Shown here in pieces: positions 57,898-64,000 of a stretch of DNA of 64,000 nucleotides (position 1 is the stretch's first letter; each line of letters opens with the position of its first letter). The DNA comes from Cytobacillus sp. NCCP-133 (lineage in GTDB: Bacteria > Bacillota > Bacilli > Bacillales > Cytobacillaceae), in NCBI RefSeq assembly GCF_026011715.1, contig NZ_BRVM01000010.1, positions 1-64,000 on the forward strand, written 5' to 3'. The translations under genes and the position numbers were made by a program. A model generated the notes under the pieces. The model was not told where the DNA came from and searched no databases. It was given only the letters and a program-made list of their open reading frames with translations.

Positions 57898-59421
57898 TTA
57901 AGAAGCGGCTTCTTTTTCATTTTTTGGCAAAGCAATAACTAGTATAAAGCTTATGACTGCAAATAGCAGCACTGCATAATAAACCGAGTGCAGCGAGAAC
58001 GTCAGCCCGTCCTGCAGCACCTCTTTTACTCCTGTCCCAAGATTGTTTCGTGCTTCTTCATTTAATAGGACATTGGCTGAATCAAGAGATAAATCGGCTT
58101 CAATTCCTTCACCGTTTTTCTGAATATAAGACATTATTTGGCTGTTTAGAATTCCGCCAAGCAACGCTGCTCCAATCGTATTTCCAAGATTCCTCATAAA
58201 CATATTGGCTGCTGTTGCGATCCCCCGCTGTTTCCATTCCACAGTGCTTTGGATCGATACTATGAAGGCCGTGCTGGTCAAGCCCATTCCGGCACCAACC
58301 AGGAAACTTCCTGCAGATGCCCATATCGGTCCCGCTTCTGGTGTAAGGGTCACGAACATAATACTTCCCAAGATAAGGAATACTCCTCCTAAAACTGAGG
58401 TGCTTCTAAACCCAATCTTTAACAGCAATTTCCCTGCCGCAGCCGCTGCAATTGGCCAGCCTATCGACATGGTTGTCAGTGTAAAGCCCGCTACAATAGG
58501 AGACCTTTCCATGACCCCCTGGACAAAGGCAGGCAGAAAGCTGGATATGCCAATCAGCATGACGCCAGTCGTCAAAGAGGCCAGGTTTGCAATCAGGATG
58601 GGCTTTTCTTTCCAAATGTTAAAAGGCATCATGGGCTCGGCGGCTTTTTGCTCCTGCAGGATAAATAATATAAATGCAATTACACTCACAGAAATCAGGC
58701 TGATTGCTTCCATTGAATTCCACGCCCAATTTGTACCGCCTTCTACAAGTACAAACATCAGCGAAGAAATTGAAACGGTTAAAAGAATAGCCCCAGCATA
58801 GTCGATCTGATGCTTTTTTCTTTCAACGTTTTCATGCAGGAAGAGCCATAAGCCTGCAATAGCCATTATTCCAAGAGGAATATTAACCCAAAATACATAG
58901 CGCCAGCTTACATATTCTACAAGAAGTCCTCCAATTGCCGGCCCCATAATGGCAGATATCCCCCAGACACTTGATAAATAGCCCTGTACCTGCGCTCTTT
59001 CCTCTTTTGTGTATATATCTCCGACTATTGTTGTGGCAATTGGCATTACAGCCCCTGCCCCAAATCCCTGAATAAGACGGAAAATAATCAGCATGGACAT
59101 GGACTCAGCGAATCCGCATAAAAAGGAACCGATTAAAAACACAATAATTCCAAACGTCAATACTGGCTTCCGTCCAAACAAATCGGACAGCTTACCGTAA
59201 ATTAAAACTGTGACAGCATTCATCAGCAAGTACGCCGAAAACACCCAGCTATATAATGCAAAGCCTCCCAAGTCGCCTACAATGGCAGGCATGGCTGTGG
59301 AAACGATTGTAGCTTCAATTGCCCCCATGAACATTGCAAGCATTACCGAAGCGAGCACAAAAGGTTTTTTTGTCACTCTTTTCTTTCCTTCAGCCATCTC
59401 TTTATGTATTCCCCGGCTCAA
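57898..59421 (-). CDS. MFS exporter, DHA2 family (14 helices)
   Basis: A 507-residue proton-driven exporter. Motif A GKLSDLFGRKPVL after helix 2, motif C region GPAIGGLL in helix 5, and fourteen helices in all. DHA2 members export drugs, dyes or lipids; substrate unknown. Start TTG at 59421 after GGAGGGG. It is a lone gene between darB and the ccpC locus and is not part of the B. subtilis order. Confidence 0.88.
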   Translation of the reverse strand: MSRGIHKEMAEGKKRVTKKPFVLASVMLAMFMGAIEATIVSTAMPAIVGDLGGFALYSWVFSAYLLMNAVTVLIYGKLSDLFGRKPVLTFGIIVFLIGSFLCGFAESMSMLIIFRLIQGFGAGAVMPIATTIVGDIYTKEERAQVQGYLSSVWGISAIMGPAIGGLLVEYVSWRYVFWVNIPLGIMAIAGLWLFLHENVERKKHQIDYAGAILLTVSISSLMFVLVEGGTNWAWNSMEAISLISVSVIAFILFILQEQKAAEPMMPFNIWKEKPILIANLASLTTGVMLIGISSFLPAFVQGVMERSPIVAGFTLTTMSIGWPIAAAAAGKLLLKIGFRSTSVLGGVFLILGSIMFVTLTPEAGPIWASAGSFLVGAGMGLTSTAFIVSIQSTVEWKQRGIATAANMFMRNLGNTIGAALLGGILNSQIMSYIQKNGEGIEADLSLDSANVLLNEEARNNLGTGVKEVLQDGLTFSLHSVYYAVLLFAVISFILVIALPKNEKEAAS

Positions 59422-59469
59422 GTTTTCCCCTCCAATTGGCTAATCAGAACTTCATTAAAAATAAAGCAA

Positions 59470-59488
59470 GCTCCCTCAGTTGGGGAGC
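59470..59488 (-). terminator. Terminator of darB
   Basis: GCTCCC and GGGAGC arms followed on the minus strand by TTGCTTTATTTTT. Confidence 0.75.
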
Positions 59489-59500
59489 CGAATCATTTCA

Positions 59501-59947
59501 TTATTGTCTATTCAATCTTCTGATATGCTTATTTAATTGATCCAAAACAGTTCTTCGTGTCAGTATCCCTTCAAAATATCCTTCCTTATTTTCTACGCAC
59601 AAAAAAGGATGATCGACTAAAAGACCGATAGTTTGCTGGAAAGAAGCTTTGATATCAAGTTGGGGGATCGTGCGGTTCATGGCCTCTTCCACTCTTTTTT
59701 CCTCCAGCTTTTCAAACTCGATCCGTTCCAGGCCAAGAATGGAATCCATGATAATTGGAGTGCTGATTAAACCCTGGAGCTTATAATGCGGATCAAGGAC
59801 CGGAATGGCTGTATAGCCGCTTTTTGTCAATACCAAGAGTGCGTGCTCCAGATTATTGCCCACCTGGACATGCGCTACCCGTTCTGAAGGAATCATAAAA
59901 TCACTAATGTTAAATTCTAAAAATTCCTCGCTATAAAGACTTATCAT
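59501..59947 (-). CDS. darB: DarB (YkuL), CBS-domain c-di-AMP receptor
   Basis: A 148-residue protein of two CBS repeats (about 15-70 and 85-145; FMIPSERVAHVQVGNNLEHA; GYTAIPVLDPHYKLQGLIST). It corresponds to B. subtilis YkuL/DarB (CbpB), which in its c-di-AMP-free form activates Rel and pyruvate carboxylase. pycA and the c-di-AMP-controlled ktrC lie in the same window. Confidence 0.88.
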   Translation of the reverse strand: MISLYSEEFLEFNISDFMIPSERVAHVQVGNNLEHALLVLTKSGYTAIPVLDPHYKLQGLISTPIIMDSILGLERIEFEKLEEKRVEEAMNRTIPQLDIKASFQQTIGLLVDHPFLCVENKEGYFEGILTRRTVLDQLNKHIRRLNRQ

Positions 59948-60027
59948 CGCCGAAAACTCCTCAAAATAGGTTATAAATCCCTTTTATTTTATCATAGTTT
60001 CCAGCGGTTTTCCCCCTTTTTACTTAA

Positions 60028-60171
60028 TCATCCCTTACTTGTTTGAATATCCCTGACTTCATAATGGCAATTGGGACAGCGGAAAATCACATTCTGATTA
60101 GATTGAGCTGTCAAGACTCCATCTATTTCTTTTTCAGCCAAGCAGCTTGGACATTTAACAATTGGCATCAT
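60028..60171 (-). CDS. Small zinc-ribbon protein, 47 aa
   Basis: Found by reading the gap upstream of darB: GAGGTG precedes ATG-ATG at 60171, and the frame gives 47 residues with two Cys-x2-Cys knuckles (VKCPSCLAE and FRCPNCHYE), enough for one zinc. No family assigned. It is co-directional with its neighbours, 80 nt upstream of darB. Confidence 0.75.
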   Translation of the reverse strand: MMPIVKCPSCLAEKEIDGVLTAQSNQNVIFRCPNCHYEVRDIQTSKG

Positions 60172-60224
60172 AATATCACCTCTTGCTAATATCCTTTTCC
60201 ATATTTCACTCTGATATGTATCCT

Positions 60225-60374
60225 TTACCTCTTGGATCCCCTGGTTTCTTCAAGAATCTTTTTCATCTCTTCAAGGGTTTTCCGGATCATGACTACTTCC
60301 TTTTTTGTATTGATCAAATCTGCAAGCATAAGAAGTACAGTGAAAAAAAGCAAGATTAAGATTAGATAATACAT
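60225..60374 (-). CDS. Single-helix membrane protein with coiled-coil tail, 49 aa
   Basis: One N-terminal helix (about 2-22, YYLILILLFFTVLLMLADL) and a charged C-terminal helix (IRKTLEEMKKILEET) that could dimerise. ATG at 60374 after AGAGGTGCAAA; an upstream extension in the same frame lacks a ribosome binding site. It is 53 nt upstream of the zinc-ribbon gene and may share its transcript. Confidence 0.65.
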   Translation of the reverse strand: MYYLILILLFFTVLLMLADLINTKKEVVMIRKTLEEMKKILEETRGSKR

Positions 60375-60450
60375 TTTGCACCTCTGCCCTTTTGTTACAG
60401 CCAGTATATCATGGAACATAAATAACAGAAAAATATTTACTGTAAAATAA

Positions 60451-60615
60451 GAAAAGCGCAAGGCGCCTTGTCCACGAAGGAACGCAGACTAAGAATGCCA
60501 CGTCCTGTGGCAACGTCTGCATGACCCGCATCCTGTGGGCCTCAAGCACAAGCCGGTCCTCGAGGGGGTAGGCGCCTGGAGCTAGACAGTTCTCTAAGTT
60601 CAAAGGGATATAAGA
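60451..60615 (+). repeat. Intergenic hairpin repeat, copy F
   Basis: The longest copy. It starts GAAAAGCGCAAGGCGCCTTG and ends GGCGCCTGGAGCTAGACAGT with the TCTAAGTTCAAAGGGATA tail. Inside are GCAGAC/GTCTGC enclosing TGCCAC-GTCCT-GTGGCA. It sits between the 49-aa gene and the ykuJ terminator. Confidence 0.85.
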
Positions 60616-60622
60616 GATCAAT

Positions 60623-60647
60623 AAAAAGGAGCCTTAAAGGCCCCTTA
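60623..60647 (-). terminator. Terminator of ykuJ
   Basis: AAGGGGCCT and AGGCTCCTT arms (one G-T pair) followed on the minus strand by TTTATTG. Confidence 0.75.
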
Positions 60648-60660
60648 TGTAAGTAGATCA

Positions 60661-60897
60661 TTATTGGATCAAGTCAAAGATTTCGATCGTGATCATATCA
60701 ATATTATCAAATTGATATCTTTTCGGCTTCTCTTTATCATTATATACTTCCAACTCAAATGTTTCATTCTTGGGATGATAAGTAACCTGGCATTTCCTTT
60801 CTCCATTTACCTCAAAAAATCTTTGCATAGGTTCTCCGGCAGTTGATTGTTCCTGCAAGCTCTTTAAGCGTGTTAATATACCTTGAAGCTGTGACAT
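60661..60897 (-). CDS. ykuJ: YkuJ, DUF1797 family protein
   Basis: A 78-residue soluble protein recognisable as YkuJ (QRFFEVNGERKCQVTYH; RYQFDNIDMITIEIFDLIQ). Function unknown. Start at 60897 after AAAGGAGAGAG; the longer frame upstream is ignored. Confidence 0.92.
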   Translation of the reverse strand: MSQLQGILTRLKSLQEQSTAGEPMQRFFEVNGERKCQVTYHPKNETFELEVYNDKEKPKRYQFDNIDMITIEIFDLIQ

Positions 60898-61080
60898 GCT
60901 CTCTCTCCTTTCAAAACAAAACCCATAATCATACATTTAGGTTTCTCTTTTGGCATGTTTCTATCCTTATAAATTGAATTCAGAATATTCAACCTTAATA
61001 CTTTACATACCAATATTAACAGAATAAAATAATGTCATGCATTTGTACAAGCAAAAGCTATATAAAGGGAGTGATTTTTT

Positions 61081-62034
61081 TTGAAAAAACCTGAAAAACT
61101 GGCTGAAAACCTTTATTTGATTGATGATTTTGACCTTTCAATGGAAAAACGCACCGGTACATATGTTTTAACAGAAGAACACCTAACATTGATAGAAACA
61201 TCCGCAAGCCCCTCAATCCCCTATATTCTGGATGGGTTAGAAAAGCTTGAATTGGAACCAGTGGATGTAGACTACATCATTGTAACCCATATCCACCTGG
61301 ATCATGCCGGTGGAGCAGGCCTTCTGCTAGCACATTGTCCAAATGCAAAGCTAATTGTACATCCGAAAGGCTCCCGGCATTTGTCAGACCCATCCCGTTT
61401 AATTGCCGGTGCAAGAGCCGTATATGGCGATAAGTTTGATGAACTTTTTATTCCTATTCTTCCAGTGCCGCAAGAAAGAATAATTATTAAAGATCATGAA
61501 GACGAACTAGCGATCGGATCTCATTGCACACTTACATTTTATCACTCACCTGGACATGCAAACCACCACTTCAGCATTTTTCATCCTGTATTAAATGGGA
61601 TGTTTACAGGTGATACTGCTGGTGTAGCATACCCCCAGCTCAAGGAAGACGACATTGAACTATACCTGCCATCCACATCACCGAACCAGTTCGACCCGGA
61701 AAAAATGCTAGCCTCTATCGAAATGTATGAAGAACTAAATTTGGACTATATTTTTTTTGGACATTACGGCATAAGCAGGAATCCAAAAGAGGTATATAAA
61801 CAAATCAGGGAGTGGCTTGACGTATTTATTAAAGCAGGCAAATCAGGCATGGCAGAAGGAGGAGCATTCGAGTTGCAAACACTGGCTGTAAAGGATAAAC
61901 TTGACTTAGCAATCAGGTCTTATCTCACTGAGAAAGGCATTCCAATGAATCATTCTGTCTATAAAATCCTGTCGATAGATATGGAAGTTTGTGCCATGGG
62001 GCTAATTGATTATCTTTACAAGTATGGCAGTTGA
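61081..62034 (+). CDS. MBL-fold metallo-hydrolase
   Basis: A 317-residue metallo-beta-lactamase-fold enzyme. Metal ligands THIHLDHAGGAG (about 69-80), HSPGHANHH, GDTAG and a C-terminal FGHYG. The C-terminal 70 residues form a helical extension. Related to glyoxalase II-like or quorum-quenching type hydrolases; substrate unknown. Start TTG at 61081 after AAAGGGAGTG. Followed by the glutaredoxin gene, a possible pair. Confidence 0.85.
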   Translation: MKKPEKLAENLYLIDDFDLSMEKRTGTYVLTEEHLTLIETSASPSIPYILDGLEKLELEPVDVDYIIVTHIHLDHAGGAGLLLAHCPNAKLIVHPKGSRHLSDPSRLIAGARAVYGDKFDELFIPILPVPQERIIIKDHEDELAIGSHCTLTFYHSPGHANHHFSIFHPVLNGMFTGDTAGVAYPQLKEDDIELYLPSTSPNQFDPEKMLASIEMYEELNLDYIFFGHYGISRNPKEVYKQIREWLDVFIKAGKSGMAEGGAFELQTLAVKDKLDLAIRSYLTEKGIPMNHSVYKILSIDMEVCAMGLIDYLYKYGS

Positions 62035-62093
62035 GTTCCTGATACACCTGCGTTAAAATGATAACTGTACTAAATTTTAGGAGGAACTTTTAG

Positions 62094-62345
62094 TTGAAAG
62101 AAATAATCCTGTATACACAGCCTGACTGCCCACCCTGTGAAATAATCAAGAAGTTTTTAAACGAGTACGGTTATTCATTTACAATAAAGGATATAAAAAA
62201 AGATACAGGCGCACACAAGGAATTAACCGAACAGTATAATTCTTTCTCTACCCCAACCATTATTATCGGGAATACTGTTATTAGAGGGTTTGATTTGGAA
62301 AAACTGAAATCGGTTTTGCAAATTAAAGAATCGAAAAGAGCTTAA
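62094..62345 (+). CDS. Glutaredoxin-like thiol-disulfide protein
   Basis: An 83-residue thioredoxin-fold protein with active site QPDCPPCEI (Cys-Pro-Pro-Cys), the cis-Pro loop FSTPTIII and the ending GFDLEKL, as in NrdH/YruB-type glutaredoxins. Bacillus lacks glutathione, so bacillithiol or a thioredoxin reductase may recycle it. Start TTG at 62094 after AGGAGGAAC. Confidence 0.88.
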   Translation: MKEIILYTQPDCPPCEIIKKFLNEYGYSFTIKDIKKDTGAHKELTEQYNSFSTPTIIIGNTVIRGFDLEKLKSVLQIKESKRA

Positions 62346-62372
62346 AAGCATAAGGTGCCTTTAAGCTCTTTT
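62334..62372. terminator. Bidirectional terminator
   Basis: AAAAGAGCTTAAA and TTTAAGCTCTTTT arms over the glutaredoxin stop codon, next to the stop of the converging gene. Confidence 0.85.
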
Positions 62373-63080
62373 CTAATTGGAAGCCAGCTGGCTGTTTAAT
62401 TCATTTTGCTGAAATAAAGCAAGCCCTCCTGCCTGATTGTTTGTTAATAAAATGCCTCCTGTCCGGAGAAATGCATCAAATGGGCTCAATAGAAAACTAA
62501 ATTGGTACGAAGGATTATTGAACAAAATTGGTTCAACAGAGGTTTTAAAAGAGGCCTTTAAAGTATTTTGCTCTTTATCTGCCTTCTCTAGAATCAAGTC
62601 CGGTATGTTTTCATCCAAAAATTGTACAATTTTCATTTTGCCTTTCTCCTTTTCAAGCAAAATACCTTCATAATGGCTTTCATAGCCTACAGGGCCTTCC
62701 TGGGTTCCTGGAAAATATTCATAAACATATATTTTATCTTTGTCCTCAACTACCTTTGTATCATTTGAATAGGAGAAAAACGGAATATAAAATGAGGCAG
62801 CATCTGAACCATAAATAATATGCTTTTCATTTTCAGAAATAAGGTTTGCATTCAAGAACGTTTCTTTGGCTGTTTCCGAAAAATAGGGATCCAGCACACC
62901 CATCACTTCTTCCAGACTTCTCTCTTTTTCGCTTAATGATACTTGTGCCTGAAACGCTTCCTGTAAAAATTTATAGACCTCCTCATTGCCTGAAAAGCCG
63001 CTCTCAGCGTTAGAATGGGAAGAACTCACTGCAAACATAGCTGAAAAGATAAATAAAAATCCTAATAAGTGCTTGTACAT
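62373..63080 (-). CDS. Secreted protein, possibly DUF3993
   Basis: A 235-residue exported protein with a signal peptide at about 1-25 (ending SNAES). The mature part has a helix-rich start (VYKFLQEAFQAQVSLSEKER) and beta strands (KIYVYEYFPGTQEGPVGYES). It resembles Bacillus DUF3993 proteins; I am not certain. No enzyme motif seen. Confidence 0.55.
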   Translation of the reverse strand: MYKHLLGFLFIFSAMFAVSSSHSNAESGFSGNEEVYKFLQEAFQAQVSLSEKERSLEEVMGVLDPYFSETAKETFLNANLISENEKHIIYGSDAASFYIPFFSYSNDTKVVEDKDKIYVYEYFPGTQEGPVGYESHYEGILLEKEKGKMKIVQFLDENIPDLILEKADKEQNTLKASFKTSVEPILFNNPSYQFSFLLSPFDAFLRTGGILLTNNQAGGLALFQQNELNSQLASN

Positions 63081-63180
63081 TCCACTCTCCCTTTCTTATT
63101 CGCTCTTTATATATACCCTCAATTTTACCAGCAAAAGAATGAACCACCGATTTTTTTCGTACCAGAAATTCTCTTATCGT

Positions 63181-63323
63181 TTGACAGAAAAATTCTTTTC
63201 TTGTTATAAATCTACCCGTATTGACAAAGAAATAACGTTTTTATGGCGAAAGAGCCTTTATCGATGCTTGTAAATATTTTCTAACAAAAAAACCATAAGA
63301 AAAGACCCGCACCGGGGTCTTTT
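63181..63323 (+). ncRNA. Candidate small RNA with consensus promoter
   Basis: TTGACA (63181-63186), 18 bp, TATAAA (63205-63210) points rightward. A start near 63217 and the terminator at 63300-63323 would give an RNA of about 107 nt. It could fold by pairing TTATGG (near 63240) with CCATAA (near 63293). A 13-codon frame inside lacks a ribosome binding site. No downstream plus-strand gene exists. Confidence 0.45.
63300..63323. terminator. Bidirectional terminator
   Basis: AAAAGACCC-GCACCG-GGGTCTTTT. It serves the 79-aa gene on the minus strand and could end a plus-strand RNA. Confidence 0.85.
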
Positions 63324-63561
63324 ACCAATTCCATGTAAGTGCAAAATAAGTAATCATAACAATTAATATGCCAAAACATATCGCATATGTTAAGAATATC
63401 GGATTGCGAATATAAGCATGTTTTTGTACTTGATCAGGAATTTCAGTGTCGATATCTCCTTTAACAGCTTTTCTCTCTTTTGCAACAAATAAGGTGTATA
63501 TCAGGGAAAAAACCAGTACTCCAAGTCCAATAAATAAAATAATCCATGCGAACATACTCAT
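63322..63561 (-). CDS. Small membrane protein, 79 aa
   Basis: Two helices (about 4-26 and 54-76) joined by a charged loop (VAKERKAVKGDIDTEIPDQ). No family assigned. It lies 78 nt downstream of ykuI on the same strand and may be co-transcribed. Confidence 0.65.
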   Translation of the reverse strand: MSMFAWIILFIGLGVLVFSLIYTLFVAKERKAVKGDIDTEIPDQVQKHAYIRNPIFLTYAICFGILIVMITYFALTWNW

Positions 63562-63639
63562 TTTTAATCTCTCCTCAAGGAAAGGTTCTACCCTTACAGT
63601 TCCTCATTTGGAGAATGTTTATACTAGTTATTTTTGCCT

Positions 63640-64000
63640 CTATAATAATCCATCTTGCTCATATAGATAATTGTATGATAAATCAACAAATAAATAATCT
63701 TCCGCATTAAGCGGGAAGGAAAAAGTCCTGATTGTTTCCCCTGTCTCAATATCGGTATACAAATCAGAAAGGATTCCTTTTTTATTTATCCTCATTTTCA
63801 TGATATTTTCTAAAAAGTATGGGCGCCAGCTCCAATTTTTCTGGAGATATTCTTTCTGCAGACTCCATCCCTCTTCCTTTTTAAAAAGGTTAGGCGATTT
63901 CTGAAATCCATCTTCATCACAAATATAAAGGCGAAAAGCTGCTCCATCTAAAAGCCGTGCAAGATGTTCCAGACTTCCTTCATAATCGGAAATTTTACGA
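63640..64000 (-). CDS. ykuI: YkuI, EAL-domain c-di-GMP-binding protein (C-terminal part)
   Basis: The frame is open to the window edge and gives the last 120 residues: FRLYICDEDGFQKSPN, then KNWSWRPYFLENIM, ending YNYLYEQDGLL at the TAG at 63640. This is the PAS-like C-terminal domain of YkuI. The N-terminal EAL domain, which in B. subtilis binds c-di-GMP without known hydrolysis, lies outside the window. Confidence 0.85.
   Translation of the reverse strand, partial: RKISDYEGSLEHLARLLDGAAFRLYICDEDGFQKSPNLFKKEEGWSLQKEYLQKNWSWRPYFLENIMKMRINKKGILSDLYTDIETGETIRTFSFPLNAEDYLFVDLSYNYLYEQDGLL

Noticed and set aside
58205-58801. 198-codon open frame opposite the MFS exporter gene
   Set aside because: It is antisense to a well-conserved 14-helix transporter, has no ribosome binding site, and its composition mirrors the complementary strand.
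60451-60615. A CRISPR array or tRNA in the repeat-rich gap
   Set aside because: There are no regular spacers, and the hairpins do not form a cloverleaf. The sequence is one copy of the dispersed intergenic repeat.

Overview
This window is a stretch of conserved Bacillaceae core chromosome: low-GC, spore-forming Bacillus type, probably a Cytobacillus/Mesobacillus/Neobacillus-like relative of B. subtilis. The evidence is protein identity by recognition (PycA, CtaA-G, PdhABCD, TypA, RnjA/RpoY, DapH/L, CcpC), AGGAGG-type ribosome binding sites, many TTG/GTG starts, sporulation genes (YtvI-type, YlaJ, YjcZ) and gene order. Read left to right, the order is that of the B. subtilis ylbB-to-ykuI region in reverse, with local insertions and losses. 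I see no rRNA, tRNA, CRISPR array, prophage or intact insertion sequence.

Layout. 0.1-4.3 kb: CBS protein, LysM-CAP protein, YugN-like protein, Asp23-like protein, YtvI-type permease, and an Eis-type acetyltransferase relic. 4.4-17 kb: the respiratory block ctaM, ctaG, ctaF-E-D-C-B with divergent ctaA, then pycA. 17-29.9 kb: ftsW, ylaN, a wrecked glutaminase gene, ylaL, ylaK, ylaJ, an FMN-binding split-barrel protein, ylaI, ylaH, typA, ylaF, a GNAT enzyme, yktC, yktB, yktA. 30-37.7 kb: nitronate monooxygenase, speA, the SR1/SR1P regulatory RNA locus, small conserved proteins, a polysaccharide deacetylase lipoprotein, a BCCT transporter and an Slp-like lipoprotein. 37.7-44 kb: pdhABCD and ykyA. 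44-50.3 kb: a yjcZ-type micro-gene, def, ykrA, an EamA permease, a 23-codon cationic peptide gene, rpoY-rnjA, ktrC. 50.5-64 kb: a heterodimeric ABC exporter, dapH-dapL, ccpC, an MFS exporter, darB, small proteins, ykuJ, an MBL hydrolase, a glutaredoxin, two small envelope proteins and the 3' end of ykuI, cut by the window edge.

How the genes fit together. PdhABCD and PycA feed acetyl-CoA and oxaloacetate to the TCA cycle, CcpC controls TCA genes, and the cta block builds the caa3 oxidase that takes the electrons. SR1/SR1P ties arginine and glycolytic metabolism to carbon source. DarB and KtrC are c-di-AMP targets in B. subtilis, and DarB is reported there to act on PycA, so carbon and potassium control meet here. 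RpoY-RnjA couple RNA polymerase and RNA decay.

Less ordinary features: six copies of a hairpin-rich intergenic repeat, all in one orientation and each facing the 3' end of a minus-strand gene; a 136-bp MITE-like insert that splits the shared ctaA/pycA terminator; two decaying genes; an unlisted small-RNA candidate near 63.2 kb; symmetrical operator-like sequences on the pdhA and rpoY-rnjA promoters; phased direct repeats upstream of ftsW; and a 23-residue cationic peptide gene with its own ribosome binding site and terminator.
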